Assembly: GCA_949126835.1 (NCBI GenBank)
Contig: OX421509.1
Span: forward strand, 9,568,920-9,632,919
Source of the DNA: Anisus vortex
Taxonomy: Eukaryota; Mollusca; Gastropoda; Planorbidae
Direction: 5' to 3'
DNA length: 64,000 bases
Below, piece by piece: positions 21,301 to 30,298 of the stretch; position 1 is the stretch's first letter, and each line of letters begins with the position of its first letter. The notes under the pieces are model-generated. The model had not been told where the DNA came from. It saw nothing but the letters and a program-made list of their open reading frames with translations, and did not search any database. Position numbers and translations under genes: made by a program.

Positions 21301-24300
21301 AAACTATATCATATTTTACAATTGAATTTTATCACTCATTGTTATTTCCACTACCCCTTTGATGCATTTGGGCTTCAAAAAACATCAAAGGCTGTTATTG
21401 CTATATGTCCATCATGGTCAAGGAAGACCATCCAAATGTCATCAGGTTTTCTGGGAGTGGGTATCATCAAATGCAAACAGTAAAAAGCAACCCGTTACAA
21501 TTCTCTATTCTCTACACTGTATTTTAAAAAAAAAACTATTTAGTCATTCTTTTTTATTGTGCCCCCCCCCCCCCACCCCCGGGTGAAAACATTGAAAGTT
21601 TGTTCTCTTATAATGAATTTTTTTTTTCTCTCCCTGGCAGCTGGCTCAAGAAATTGCCAAGAAGGAGGCAGAGAGGGCAGAGATGGAGAAGATCAGGTTG
21701 GAACTTGTCCTTGAAGAAACGGAGGAGAGAGAACGACAGAGAGAAATGGTGAGTACCTTTGACACTGTTACAGATTTTTTTTTCTTGTGGCCGCTAAAAT
21801 TTGTTTTATTTTTATAACAACAGTTAAAGGTTGAATAAATTATAGTGGAATTTTTTAAAGATAGAAATATAAAAGTACTTTTTTTTAAAGTATTCATTAT
21901 TTTTGTTTGCTTAAATTTCATGTGCAGTGGTATCTTGGGTTACGATCGCCTCAGGTTACAAACATTTCAGGTTACGAACAACAATTTAGCAAATTTTTTG
22001 TCTCCATTATGAACACTGCCTCAGGTTATGAACGAAGAGAGACAGATATGAAGGTTGAATGTTGGAGACAAACAGTACTAGCAAAGTCATTGCGGTACTT
22101 AGCGCTAGCCTAGTAGGCCTATCCTAGTTTTGCACGCTTGATTTCCTTGGCCTTACTACACAGCAGTAACAGATTTCTTAGCAGTGGCACTGTGTTCAGT
22201 ATTTCACATTCATTATTGTCCTTGTTAGCCCCATCAATTATGAGTTAGATTCTAACTGTTAGAAGAACAGTAGTGGTGCTTCTTGGAAGCACAAATTTAT
22301 AATTGTGGGGGGGGGGGGGGGGTAAAGAAATAAATAGTTTTATGTAATCTGTGAATGGCGCTTGTGTGTGTGGCATTGATAATCAGTACAGCATGAGTAG
22401 GCCTTTATCATCAAATCAGTCCATGTAGCTAAATGCGTTACTAATCTGCAGAAGCAAAGACCTCAAATTTGAGAGAAAGTTGAAAATCTTCTCTTATTCT
22501 TGGTCAATAAAAAGCAACTTTTATTTTATTTGGTTGTTTTCTTTCTCTTTATTTAATACATGAAGTACACATATTTAATACATGAAGTACACATATTTAA
22601 TACATGAAGTACACATATTTAATACATGAAGTACACATATTTAATACATGAAGTACACATATTTAATACATGAAGTACACATATTTAATACATGAAGTAC
22701 ACATATTTAATACATGAAGTACACATATTTAATACATGAAGTACACATATTTAATACATGAAGTACACATATTTAATACATGAAGTACACATATTTAATA
22801 CATGAAGTACACATATTTAATACATGAAGTACACATATTTAATACATGAAGTACACATATTTAATACATGAAGTACACATATTTAATACATGAAGTACAC
22901 ATATTTAATACATGAAGTACACATATTTAATACATGAAGTACACATATTTAATACATGAAGTACACATATTTAATACATGAAGTACACATATTTAATACA
23001 TGAAGTACACATATTTAATACATGAAGTACACATATTTAATACATGAAGTACACATATTTAATACATGAATTACAAATATTCTTTGCCTTTTGTCGTCTT
23101 AACGACTAAATGTTAATAAAAATAAACAGACTTTTTTCATTTTGGATCGGATTGAGTTTTTTGCATTAATTTCAATGTTTAAGGCTACAAACGTTTCACG
23201 TTACAAACCGAAGTTCAGGAACGATTTAAGTTTGTATAAGTCAGGATAATTTGGTTGACTATGTAGAAGATGTGTTCTAGATACAATTGTATTGGATTAG
23301 TTGTTGTTTTTCTAGAATTATTATTGTTGGTTATTTCTCTTTGATCAAATGATATTTGTTTGCACCAGAAAAACAGATTAACTTTTATGATACTTTGTCG
23401 AATTTTTCGTACGTTTGTTGTTTAGGTACTTTTTGTCCAATTAAAACTTTATATCTTTGACATTTCTTCTGGAGAATGTTATTTTATCACAATATTCCCA
23501 CACCTGCGTATATTGGTTTGTAAAACCCCTGCTCCTGATTTTCACTTCCCTTTGTTCTTCTATTTAGTCTTTTATTTACTATACATTATATAACAACACA
23601 AAAAGTTTGAGGCCCCATCTCACCTTCCAGAAAAAAAATGTGTTGTAAGACCCAAGGTGCTATGAAAACAATTTTTAATGCGAGTAAGCAATTTTACCTT
23701 TGCCCCTTTTACTATTGCCAATTTTACTATTGCCCATTTTTTTTATCCCACTCAGGCCGAGATGGAGAGACAGATCAGGCAGAAGATTGACCTCCAGTCC
23801 ACGCATGCCCAGCAGCTGCACTACAAGGCAGTCAGGCTTCAGGCTGAGAAGGCGGAAGAAGAAGAGTTCAGAAAGCAGGTAAGTTCAGGCAACGCAAGAT
23901 AACAATAATATTAAAAAGGCAACCAATGTCTGAACTTATTAAACAAAGAAAACTATTGGAGAATTGTTTTTGTTGAAAAAAATAATTTTACAAGTTAAGA
24001 AATAAAAAACTAAAGTTTATTTATTTTGTTCCAATAAGAAGTTTCTTGAGTTACCCTAACCACTTAGAACAATGGTACTTGAGTTACCATTAGATCAATG
24101 GTACTTGAGTTACCATTAGAACAATGGTACTTGAATTACCATTAGAACAATGGTACTTGAGTTACCATTAGAACAATGGTACTTGAGTTACCATTAGAAC
24201 AATGGTACTTGAGTTACCATTAGAACAATGGTACTTCTTATTTATTGCTGTAACTATTATCTTTATAGCCTTTTAGTGATGTAGCTATTGTCTATTTATT

Positions 24301-25423
24301 TTAGTAGCTTAGATAGTTTGCAATTTTAGTAAAATTGTAAAGCGCTTAGAGCTGTAAGGTAAGCGCTATATAAAAATGCCTCAATAATAATAATAATAAA
24401 TACATTTATAGAAGGCAGTATTTAATTTTAAACAATGGTATCCATAGATGCTGGCCAAGTTTGCTGAAGACGACCGCATCGAGCAGATGAACGCACAGCG
24501 CCGCCGCATGAAGCAGCTTGAGCACCAGAGGGCAGTGGAGAAGCTCCTGGAGGACCGGCGCTCACAGTTCGCCCGGGAGAGGGAGGCTGAGGTGGAGGCC
24601 AGGCTTGAGGAGGCCAAGCTGGAGCAGTTCCGCAAGAAGATCATCGAGGAGGAGAGGCAGAAACTGCTCAAGGAACATGCAGTGAAACTGTTGGGCTATT
24701 TGCCCAGGGTGAGTTATTTATTGATTCATTTTTTTCTGTTGGTCTTATTAAATTACTAGCTCAATTATCGATAACCCAGTGTTGCCCAGGAATAGGTCCT
24801 AACCGAGTTGACGATTTCCAAATAGCAACAAATTTGAGTATGTTGACATACTATTTGCCAAACCCGAATTCGAATTGAATAGTAGCAGCAGCTTTGGAGT
24901 TTTGCTATCAAATGTGAAGCTTAGAATTTTTTATATTCACTTTAACCATTCTCCTCCCCCCCTCCTTCCAAGCTTCCAACAGAAGAAGTAGCTAGGAATT
25001 GATCAAGCCCAGATTCTAAATTATGGATGAAGATTTTGGTTAGTTACTGAAGTATAGAAAAAAAATTTTTTATGATTTGTAATTATTTTTTAGCATATTA
25101 TTAGCGTTGGACAAATGGTGTAGAATGTCCAAGGCAATTTCCGGTTAGGCCCTACTCAGAATTGATAGGAAAACTTTTGGTAAAATGAATACGATTTTTA
25201 AAAAAACATAAACAACTACATTTTACTACTAAAAAAACAATTTTAAATTATGATAAACTACAATTGATTGATTTTATTCAGGGGATAACATTTCTTAATT
25301 TTCTTTCTCCAGGGAGTCATACGGGATGAAAAAGATCTGGACATCTTAGGTCCCCAATTCAAGGACGCCTACTCCCAGAGGCAGCTTGACCCGTACGACG
25401 ACCTGACATGGAACCCCAAATAG
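12305..25423 (+). CDS. MNS1: MNS1, ciliary doublet-microtubule inner protein
   Basis: Twelve exons (12305-12307, 13289-13438, 14511-14585, 15794-15921, 16617-16719, 17310-17405, 18040-18173, 19983-20199, 21641-21748, 23756-23878, 24448-24708, 25313-25423) join without a frame break into 502 residues; human MNS1 is about 495. The protein is charged and coiled-coil nearly throughout, with no transmembrane segment. Near-identical blocks to vertebrate MNS1 include NKERAAQIAE, EKLMIDEIVRKIYEEDQ, MLAKFAEDDRIE and the C-terminal LLGYLPRGV. MNS1 lies inside the lumen of axonemal doublet microtubules and supports outer dynein arm assembly and sperm flagella. The tiny first exon (ATG only) is the least certain part; translation could instead start at 13292 (GCCATGGCT context). 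Introns hold many repeats. Confidence 0.93.
13289..13438 (+). CDS. MNS1: MNS1 exon 2 (residues 2-51)
   Basis: Acceptor GTGAAAAG, donor ACG|GTATGA, phase 0. Encodes AMARRAQLQDQSVFQ to YIEENIRREET, a basic/acidic helical N-terminus. It contains the alternative start at 13292 with a strong Kozak context. Confidence 0.85.
14511..14585 (+). CDS. MNS1: MNS1 exon 3 (residues 52-76), GC donor
   Basis: Encodes VKQRRFMRQQQVMSKEMEM then NEAILK. The exon ends AAG|GCAAGC, so the donor is GC, not GT. The join to the next exon reproduces the vertebrate EEAIQKAEE-type sequence, which fixes this boundary. Confidence 0.88.
14586..14600 (+). other. GC-AG intron donor (intron 14586-15793)
   Basis: AAG|GCAAGC matches the known strong consensus of the minor GC-AG class. 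No usable GT lies nearby that would keep the frame and homology. Confidence 0.8.
14640..14935 (-). mobile_element. tRNA-derived SINE in MNS1 intron
   Basis: On the minus strand the head reads GGTGGCTGAGTGGCAGAGCG, containing a polymerase III A box (TGGCTGAGTGG, complement at 14915-14925), and a B box GGTTCGAATCC (complement at 14872-14882). The head resembles a class II (Ser/Leu) tRNA. The tail includes a block (ACTAGGGGATTGTGTGGCCA) that recurs near 17719-17743 and, inverted, near 18500-18520. Confidence 0.75.
15794..15921 (+). CDS. MNS1: MNS1 exon 4 (residues 77-119)
   Basis: Encodes AERDRLLKHQQIEQEENLA to EKMRQQIRET, ending in two bases of a split Ser codon, donor AG|GTAGGT. Strongly MNS1-like. 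Confidence 0.93.
15925..16075 (+). repeat. About 20-bp minisatellite next to a donor
   Basis: Repeats of CATCTATCCTGATTTTATGT and decayed versions begin only a few bases inside intron 4. Confidence 0.8.
16617..16719 (+). CDS. MNS1: MNS1 exon 5 (residues 119-153)
   Basis: Acceptor ATGCAG. Completes the split Ser and encodes LELRELEGKLRAAYTNKERA and AQIAEREAMKYDEM, among the most conserved parts of the protein; donor ATG|GTGAGT. Confidence 0.95.
17310..17405 (+). CDS. MNS1: MNS1 exon 6 (residues 154-185)
   Basis: Acceptor TTTCAG, donor ATG|GTCAGT, phase 0. Encodes KRESEIARHMKEQNERAEEA to RYKEM, coiled coil. Confidence 0.92.
17641..17775. repeat. SINE-related fragment
   Basis: Shares the block around ACAAGGGGATTGAGTGGCCA with the SINE at 14640-14935. 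The tRNA-like head is missing. A related inverted piece lies at about 18480-18545. Confidence 0.5.
18040..18173 (+). CDS. MNS1: MNS1 exon 7 (residues 186-230)
   Basis: Acceptor TTTCAG, donor AG|GTGAGT with a split Arg codon. Encodes TRYQQELERQLEEQEAQKQQ and the diagnostic EKLMIDEIVRKIYEEDQ. Confidence 0.95.
18619..19829. mobile_element. DNA transposon with expanded internal minisatellite
   Basis: Left end CCGCAAAATCTCGGGTATAA and right end (complement) CCGTAAAATCTCAAGTAAGA are imperfect inverted repeats, each bordered by TA (18617-18618, 19830-19831). Right after the left end, the GTATAAGCC segment has expanded into a 17-bp tandem array. No transposase frame is visible. Lies in intron 7 of MNS1. 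Confidence 0.65.
18639..19013. repeat. 17-bp minisatellite, about 22 units
   Basis: Unit GTATAAGCCACACCTGT with A/G variation in CCACACC versus CCACGCC. Because 17 is not a multiple of 3 and the unit lacks minus-strand stops, all three minus frames are open for 100-170 codons (WLIHRRGLYTGVAYTQ); this is not evidence for a protein. Confidence 0.9.
19983..20199 (+). CDS. MNS1: MNS1 exon 8 (residues 230-302)
   Basis: Acceptor TTTACCAG, donor GCT|GTAAGT. Completes the split Arg, then ELERQLQKRHATQQYIEDFK, and a long acidic/basic coiled coil to AMSKVQDA. Confidence 0.93.
20390..20530 (-). mobile_element. LINE 3' end, same family as 37.8-38.5 kb
   Basis: TTCTTCTTCATATTA, AAGTCCACAATTTATGTACA, CATCACAAACAAGAATTACA and AACAGATGACGGAGT match 37850-37965 with minor changes. 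Read on minus, the element ends in (GAA)n. Confidence 0.7.
21641..21748 (+). CDS. MNS1: MNS1 exon 9 (residues 303-338)
   Basis: Acceptor CTGGCAG, donor ATG|GTGAGT, phase 0. Encodes LAQEIAKKEAERAEMEKIRL to ERERQREM. Confidence 0.92.
21925..23240. mobile_element. Decayed DNA element carrying a 22-bp array
   Basis: The left end reads CAGTGGTATCTTGGGTTACG with repeated TCAGGTTACAAAC motifs; the right side carries decayed relatives (GTTTCACGTTACAAACCGAA, near 23190). A CAGTGG start and GGTTACGA subterminal motifs suggest an inverted-repeat transposon, but the right end is not clean. Confidence 0.4.
22551..23078 (+). repeat. 22-bp satellite array, about 24 near-identical units
   Basis: ATTTAATACATGAAGTACAC plus AT, repeated head to tail with almost no variation until the last unit. 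Such homogeneity implies recent expansion and likely length variation between individuals. It is in MNS1 intron 9. Confidence 0.95.
23756..23878 (+). CDS. MNS1: MNS1 exon 10 (residues 339-379)
   Basis: Acceptor ACTCAG, donor CAG|GTAAGT, phase 0. Encodes AEMERQIRQKIDLQSTHAQQ to EEEEFRKQ. Confidence 0.93.
24050..24238 (+). repeat. 26-bp minisatellite, about 7 units
   Basis: Unit ATTAGAACAATGGTACTTGA plus GTTACC. Each unit contains inverted pairs (GGTA...TACC and ATGGT...ACCAT), so single strands could form short hairpins. In MNS1 intron 10. Confidence 0.9.
24239..24406 (+). mobile_element. CR1/L2-type or SINE 3' tail
   Basis: Ends with AAAGCGCTTAGAGCTGTAAG, GCGCTATATAAAAATGCC and (AAT)n, the same tail type as 8340-8398 and (complement) 28085-28130. 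Confidence 0.6.
24448..24708 (+). CDS. MNS1: MNS1 exon 11 (residues 380-466)
   Basis: Acceptor CCATAG, donor AGG|GTGAGT, phase 0. Encodes MLAKFAEDDRIEQMNAQRRR, MKQLEHQRAVEKLLEDRR, and IIEEERQKLLKEHAVKLLGY, the best conserved segment versus vertebrate MNS1. Confidence 0.96.
25313..25423 (+). CDS. MNS1: MNS1 exon 12 and stop (residues 467-502)
   Basis: Acceptor TCTCCAG. Encodes GVIRDEKDLDILGPQF to LTWNPK and the TAG stop at 25421-25423. The DPYDDLTWNPK end is longer than I recall in vertebrates. Confidence 0.95.
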   Translation, partial: GVIRDEKDLDILGPQFKDAYSQRQLDPYDDLTWNPK

Positions 25424-26216
25424 CGGCGTTTGTTTCTTTTTTTGTGAGAAGAAAAGAAATATTTCTGTACATTGAGTGCATTGGAAAGTATTTATATAAA
25501 TAACATGACTCGGATTATGTCAAGAAGTTCGAGGGATGATGGTAATTATTGACAGGGCGGAACAGTGTTCTCTCAATGCCTTGAGAAAACTAAATGAATT
25601 CATTATGTACATAAATCATGCCAGTTTGTATGCTGTTGTTTTTTTTCTTGCAATCCTGAGAGTGAAATTTTATTTTTAAATCACAGTTCACTGTCTTAAA
25701 TATTAAATTTTCTCCTCAAACATTCCATTCAGATGAGTGTATTGAAAAAATTTTTTGGCATTCCTTCCTGTGTATATAAATTCCAGATTTCATGCCATAT
25801 ATAGAGACAAAGATTGGTCTCACTAAGTTGTTTTTTTTTTTTGCGGACCAGTCAGAAGCCATAAAGAAGAACTGCTCCACCGGTACGTTGGGCAGATAAC
25901 TCTGGGTCGCCCATTCCGAATCGTAAACTCTGCATACATCACATTCCTTGATGAGATAACACATTCAGATAATTTCTCCACTTCTTCCATTTTTGACCCC
26001 TTATCCGTCCCATTTATACTTATACACACACAAACAAAAGTATTTTTGATAATATTTAATTTTTTAACATGAATGGTTTGTCAAGGTTTTGTAATCGCAT
26101 GTTTATTTCAATAAGGTGTTTTGGTATAAAAGAGATTCAATTGAAATTCACATTATTTTGTTTCACTGTTGTTGCATATGTCAGTGATAATTATTTGCCA
26201 ACTGCGATGTTGAGAA

Positions 26217-26222
26217 AATAAA
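26217..26222 (+). terminator. Likely MNS1 polyadenylation signal
   Basis: AATAAA about 795 bp after the stop, followed by GTTGTGTGTTGAT, a GT-rich downstream element. Confidence 0.6.
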
Positions 26223-26239
26223 AAGTTGTGTGTTGATAT

Positions 26240-26960
26240 TTTTATTTTCATTGACAATTTTAAATTTACAAGTTATTTTTTTTAATGAATTTTTTTTTAC
26301 CTTTTTATTTTATAAATTAAAAAATATCATAAATTATATTATCATTAAACAAAAATAATAAGCAAATTTTGTTTTCTTGTGATAATATTTATTGAATATA
26401 ACATTAGAATAGTTAGAATAGAAAACTTTTTACTAAAAGTTATTTTTCAACTATATCTAATTATAATGTAAAAATGTTCTTTCTGTCTGTAAACACAATA
26501 GAGTGATTCACTTAGTGATTAGGAATTTCTAAAAGTCACTTTACTTTAAAATTGAGCGATTCAAAACAATAACTGTAAAAATATCTTAGTAACTTTAAAT
26601 TAAAAAATGTAAAGAACTGAAAAGGGAGGTAATTCCATTGTCGTCTGCTAGTAGTATAAATAAATGTATGTTGAGTTATAGGCCCTCTTATACACTAAAT
26701 ATTTTATTTTCTAATTATTAAAAAAAAAAGTGATTTTATAACAAAGTGATGAAAATAAATTAAAAAAAACAAAACAATGAAATAATGTTTTTGTTGTAAT
26801 TGTGTGTAACAAATGAGTTAAGTGTGTAATGTTTTTTTATTATTGACTAAAAGTGTAAAAGTTAGCTGATTAAAAATTAATGTGCTTTAAGTTTTGCAGC
26901 TAATTAGAAATGCTTTGAAATTAAACTCCGCCCCCACTGTAAACATCAAAACGAAACAGT
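26240..26960. other. AT-rich intergenic stretch
   Basis: Very A/T-rich, with no gene, RNA or clear repeat end visible. Confidence 0.5.
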
Positions 26961-26967
26961 AAATTGT

Positions 26968-27600
26968 TCATCACCTTTTTGACTGCCCGGCACTTCAGGA
27001 CATACTAAATGTCTACCTCCCCAGAACACCAAATCTCCCAAACACTCTATATTTAAAGACCAAGTGAAGAGGTTTTTCTCAAAGGAACGAGATTTGGAAT
27101 AGCCTCATACGGCAGTGACGTATCACAAAGGAAATAAATAAATAAAAATAGACGCTATAAATCTATATTTAACCAATTTGTTAAAAATAAGAACCGGGAA
27201 AAGATTCAAAACATGTGGCAATAGATTCAAAACACGTGACAATATTCATTTTTTCTAGTCGGAATCCTTTATGTTACGTCACTTCATATTGCCGGAAATA
27301 AAAACATTTCAAATGGCTACGAGATTTGGAGTAGGCCTATTCCTCCGAAAAACACACACATTTAATTGCAAATATTGAACTAATTACTTAAAATTTATCT
27401 TTGATATTTTGTATAAATGATTTTTATTCACATTCAGATGCTGAATACACTATTTACTATCAAAATCAAATGTTAACTCAATTTTGATAAAAAGCTCTTC
27501 ACTTGGTCTTTACTTAGAACAGCTGCAAAGTCTCCAATTTCTTCACCATAGCCTCAGGCCGAATGGCAGGTGTCCAGAAGGCTGCTGAATGAAGATGATG
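26968..27600 (+). mobile_element. LINE C-terminal tail, split by a MITE
   Basis: CATCACCTTTTTGACTGCCC onward translates as HHLFDCPALQDI then YLPRTPNLPNTLYL, a LINE ORF2 C-terminus with its CCHC-like His/Cys region. After the insert at 27056-27510 it resumes as LEQLQSLQFLHHSLRPNGRC to a stop and GATGATGACGAT. A one-base frame change shows decay. Confidence 0.6.
27056..27510. mobile_element. 455-bp MITE with TA target duplication
   Basis: Ends AAGACCAAGTGAAGAG (left) and its complement CTCTTCACTTGGTCTT (right) are perfect over 16 bp, bordered by TA at 27054-27055 and 27511-27512. It interrupts a LINE tail, which dates it as later. No coding capacity. Tc1/mariner-type by its flanks. Confidence 0.8.
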
Positions 27601-27899
27601 ACGATAGAGGTTAGAGGTGCGCTAAAAAGTATTTAAAAAAATATTTTTTAACCAATATAATTTGAATGTTTTCAAATTTGGTGTAGAGTTGTTAATTGAC
27701 ATTTGATTTTGGTGCCGAGAGTATGAGAGTTTTAACTGAGAGAGCGCTATTTATAATGACGTAATAATATTTTTGGTGGTAAACAATTATACTCTAAAAA
27801 AATGAAATTGATCGGTTGGTCTTAATTTGTTCAATAAGACAAGTAATCCAAGATTCAATAGTTTGTGGACTCTAGTGTAATAAAGCAAGTGGAACATAG

Positions 27900-28720
27900 C
27901 TGTCATATATCTTTTATATTACAGACGCTCCTTCTATAAAGAAGATTATTGCGTCCTACGCTTATTCGTGGTCCGAGTCTAGTCTTGCATCTTTATTAAT
28001 GTTTTAAATGATGTTAAGTTACTGGTTTTCCTGGTTTGTTCAGGTAACCCATTCGATGCCCGATTGCCAATCGGGAATAAAGAGTACTTAATAAATAATA
28101 ATAATAATGGTGCTTGTATAGCGCATATCCCGTTGATGACAGTTCTATGCGCTGACGACAGTTACAGAATACAGACAACGAACAACAGACAAATACTGCT
28201 AACGAAATAAGGTGAGTCTTCAGCCGGCTCCTGAAGGTGTCGAAGCTAGGGCTCTGGCGAAGCTAAAGTGGGATGTGGTTCCAAGCAGACGATCCCGCAT
28301 AGGAGAATGCTCGTCGGCCATCGGACACCACAGAATTGTGGCGGACACTAGCCTCACACGAGGGATCCGCGGACCAAGCGCGTCAGAAGCCGAACGAAGT
28401 GGGCGGGAGCTTATCTTATACATTACAGAAGCTCCTTTTATAAAGAAGATTATTGCGTCCTACGCTCATTGGGTGTAGAGCTCAAGACATTAATTTTGTT
28501 CTCACATCAAGGATAAAGAAATTGTTTTTGTCTTTATGTTTATCTGAGCATTGTAACAGGTTGTTATTGGTTTGTATTTCTAAATTACAGTTTAATGCCT
28601 TATGTATTATTATTACTTTAATCATTGTCCTCCTGTCATCTAGTGTTTCTCGGTTTAGTCATTTGACAATATATATTGGTGTTACTCTTGTATATATCCA
28701 CTGCACAGAGATATAAATTA
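27900..28720 (-). mobile_element. LINE 3' end (family B), interrupted
   Basis: Matches the fuller copy at 50815-51290. The 3' UTR block ATTACAGACGCTCCTTCTAT and AAGATTATTGCGTCCTACGC occurs twice (27922 and 28425), flanking a nested CR1/L2 tail at 28085-28415. Confidence 0.7.
28085..28415 (-). mobile_element. CR1/L2-type LINE 3' end
   Basis: On minus: WNHIPL, a stop, LRQSPSFDTFRSRLKTHL, then a 3' UTR ending GCGCTATACAAGCACC and (ATT)n. Same C-terminal signature as 8001-8398. Confidence 0.75.
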
Positions 28721-29160
28721 ATTTTGTACTGCCTGAAACTATCCTGTTGTAACATAAAAGGGCCCACGATTTGATTTTATCACAAACAGAAAACACAGAC
28801 AGTCATGCACATAAGCACACATACCAAGGGGAAACCACAAGTTCCGTTGTTTAATGCCCTTTAGCTAGAACTCTAAGAGTAACACGCAAGGGGGAGAATC
28901 GATTGGATTACTTCATCACTTCGAGTAGATTTTTATGTGAAAAGGGAATTTAGAAAATTGAAGTGACAATAAATAACTATTGCGTAGGAATAGCATAGAG
29001 ATGGTGGTTTTTTTTTGGTTTTTTTCCCCAATATTAGTTTCATTTTGTTTTAAAAATGATTTTTCAATCAGACAAATTGAAATTAGTAAGCTTATACAAT
29101 AGATCCGCTACTCTGTGTTTATAGTATTTCACTTACTGCGATATTTTTCAATGTAACTTT
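28720..29160. other. Intergenic, nothing recognised
   Basis: AT-rich, no gene or element end seen. Confidence 0.5.
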
Positions 29161-29290
29161 CGTCCGAAACCGTAAGCAAACCGTAAGCTAACTTTTTTTC
29201 TTCGGCAGAAACCGAAACCACACCAAAAAAGACCACATTTGCCTATTTTCGGCGCCGAAACCGTAGCCGAATTTCGGTCGGCCTCTACCC
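29160..29290. mobile_element. Fragment of the TAGAGGCCGAC MITE family
   Basis: The right end GAATTTCGGTCGGCCTCTA and internal CGAAACCG repeats match the element at 60439-60937. The left part is missing. Confidence 0.65.
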
Positions 29291-29321
29291 TTAGTTATAC
29301 ATGTCTAAAAGTGAGTCAATT

Positions 29322-29872
29322 GAGCATTTGCAATCACGTGGGAAAAAAAAGCACGTGTTGTTTGTTTACTTTGTCTAGTGGTGACAAATGGCAGCCGTAT
29401 TAATATAGGCTTAACAAGGTTTTATTTTTAAATATCATATATTTCAACAACATGACGTAAAAATACAGAAAACACTGTCGGTCGATGAGAATTAACATTC
29501 AAATCTAAAATTTCAACCATTAAAAATCAATGGAATAGGTTCCGTAGGAGCAGAATATTTAATTGAAGATGTCGATTGTCTAAAATAGGTAAGCCTATCT
29601 TAACTTATTAACTAAAGAAACATAAGGCGTGTTGTGAAATGTTTCACGAGCTATTGAAAAACAATAAAATCTTGTTTACTTCGTGGACGGACTACTACTG
29701 ACTAGTATCACAGTTAAATATCAAGATTTATGGAATCAAAGTCCTTATACTTCTGTTGTAAAATAGATATTGTAAAGAACAATTTTATCCCACCATGTCT
29801 CCATCATGGCTTCTATTTACATAGTTACGTGACCTAGAAACCTAAGCCACGCCTATTGCAAATGCTCTATAG
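29322..29872. mobile_element. MITE with GAGCATTTGCAAT ends, copy 1
   Basis: GAGCATTTGCAAT at 29322 is mirrored by ATTGCAAATGCTC near 29856-29867. The subterminal AGCACGTG, TGTTTACTTTG and ATGGCAGCCGTATTAAT recur in the copy at 56147-56717. A hAT element is inserted at its right end. Confidence 0.65.
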
Positions 29873-29959
29873 CAGCGGTTCCCAACCTGTGGGTCGCGAC
29901 CCCTTTGGGAGTCGAACGACCATTTCATGGGGGTCGCCAAGGACCATCGGAAAACACTT

Positions 29960-30096
29960 ATTTTTTATGTCTTATTGACGCTTTCTACAACATGTACAGC
30001 ACATTACTCTTCGATGACTCCACCTCAGAACCCTTTCCAGTGTGTATAAGCGGGGTCAAACAGAGTTGTGTCCTGGCCCCAACGCAGTTTAGTCTA
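29960..30096 (+). mobile_element. LINE reverse-transcriptase fragment inside the hAT
   Basis: Translates as LIDAFYNMYSTLLFDDSTSE then FPVCISGVKQSCVLAPTQFS, the RT block usually reading GVKQGCVLAPTLF. Too short to classify. Confidence 0.7.
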
Positions 30097-30103
30097 GACC
30101 AGG

Positions 30104-30298
30104 GAAAGTCAACCTTTTGATAACAGTGTGCCAAAGTGAGATTTCTAATTCACCGTGCCAACAGCCTAAAAGTCACCCTGCTTTAGTACTCTATTTCTAA
30201 TAGAAGATACTTGAATAGTTTTTTAGGAGTCTTTTGCGTGCCATTAAAAATCTTTTGGCGTAACAAGTCTGGCACGCTTTCCGAAGGTTGCCTATCCA
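30104..30298. mobile_element. Small hAT-type MITE nested in the hAT
   Basis: Starts CAGGGAAAGTCAACCTT and ends with the complement of CATGGATAGGCAACCTT. The flanks GTCTAGAC and GCCTAGAG match at 6 of 8 bases, a decayed 8-bp duplication. Body similar to 51320-51507. Confidence 0.6.

Noticed and set aside
22551..23078. CRISPR-like regular repeats
   Set aside because: Units are directly adjacent with no spacers, and the genome is eukaryotic; it is a satellite. The same applies to the arrays at 18.6, 24.05, 40.55, 48.0 and 57.9 kb.
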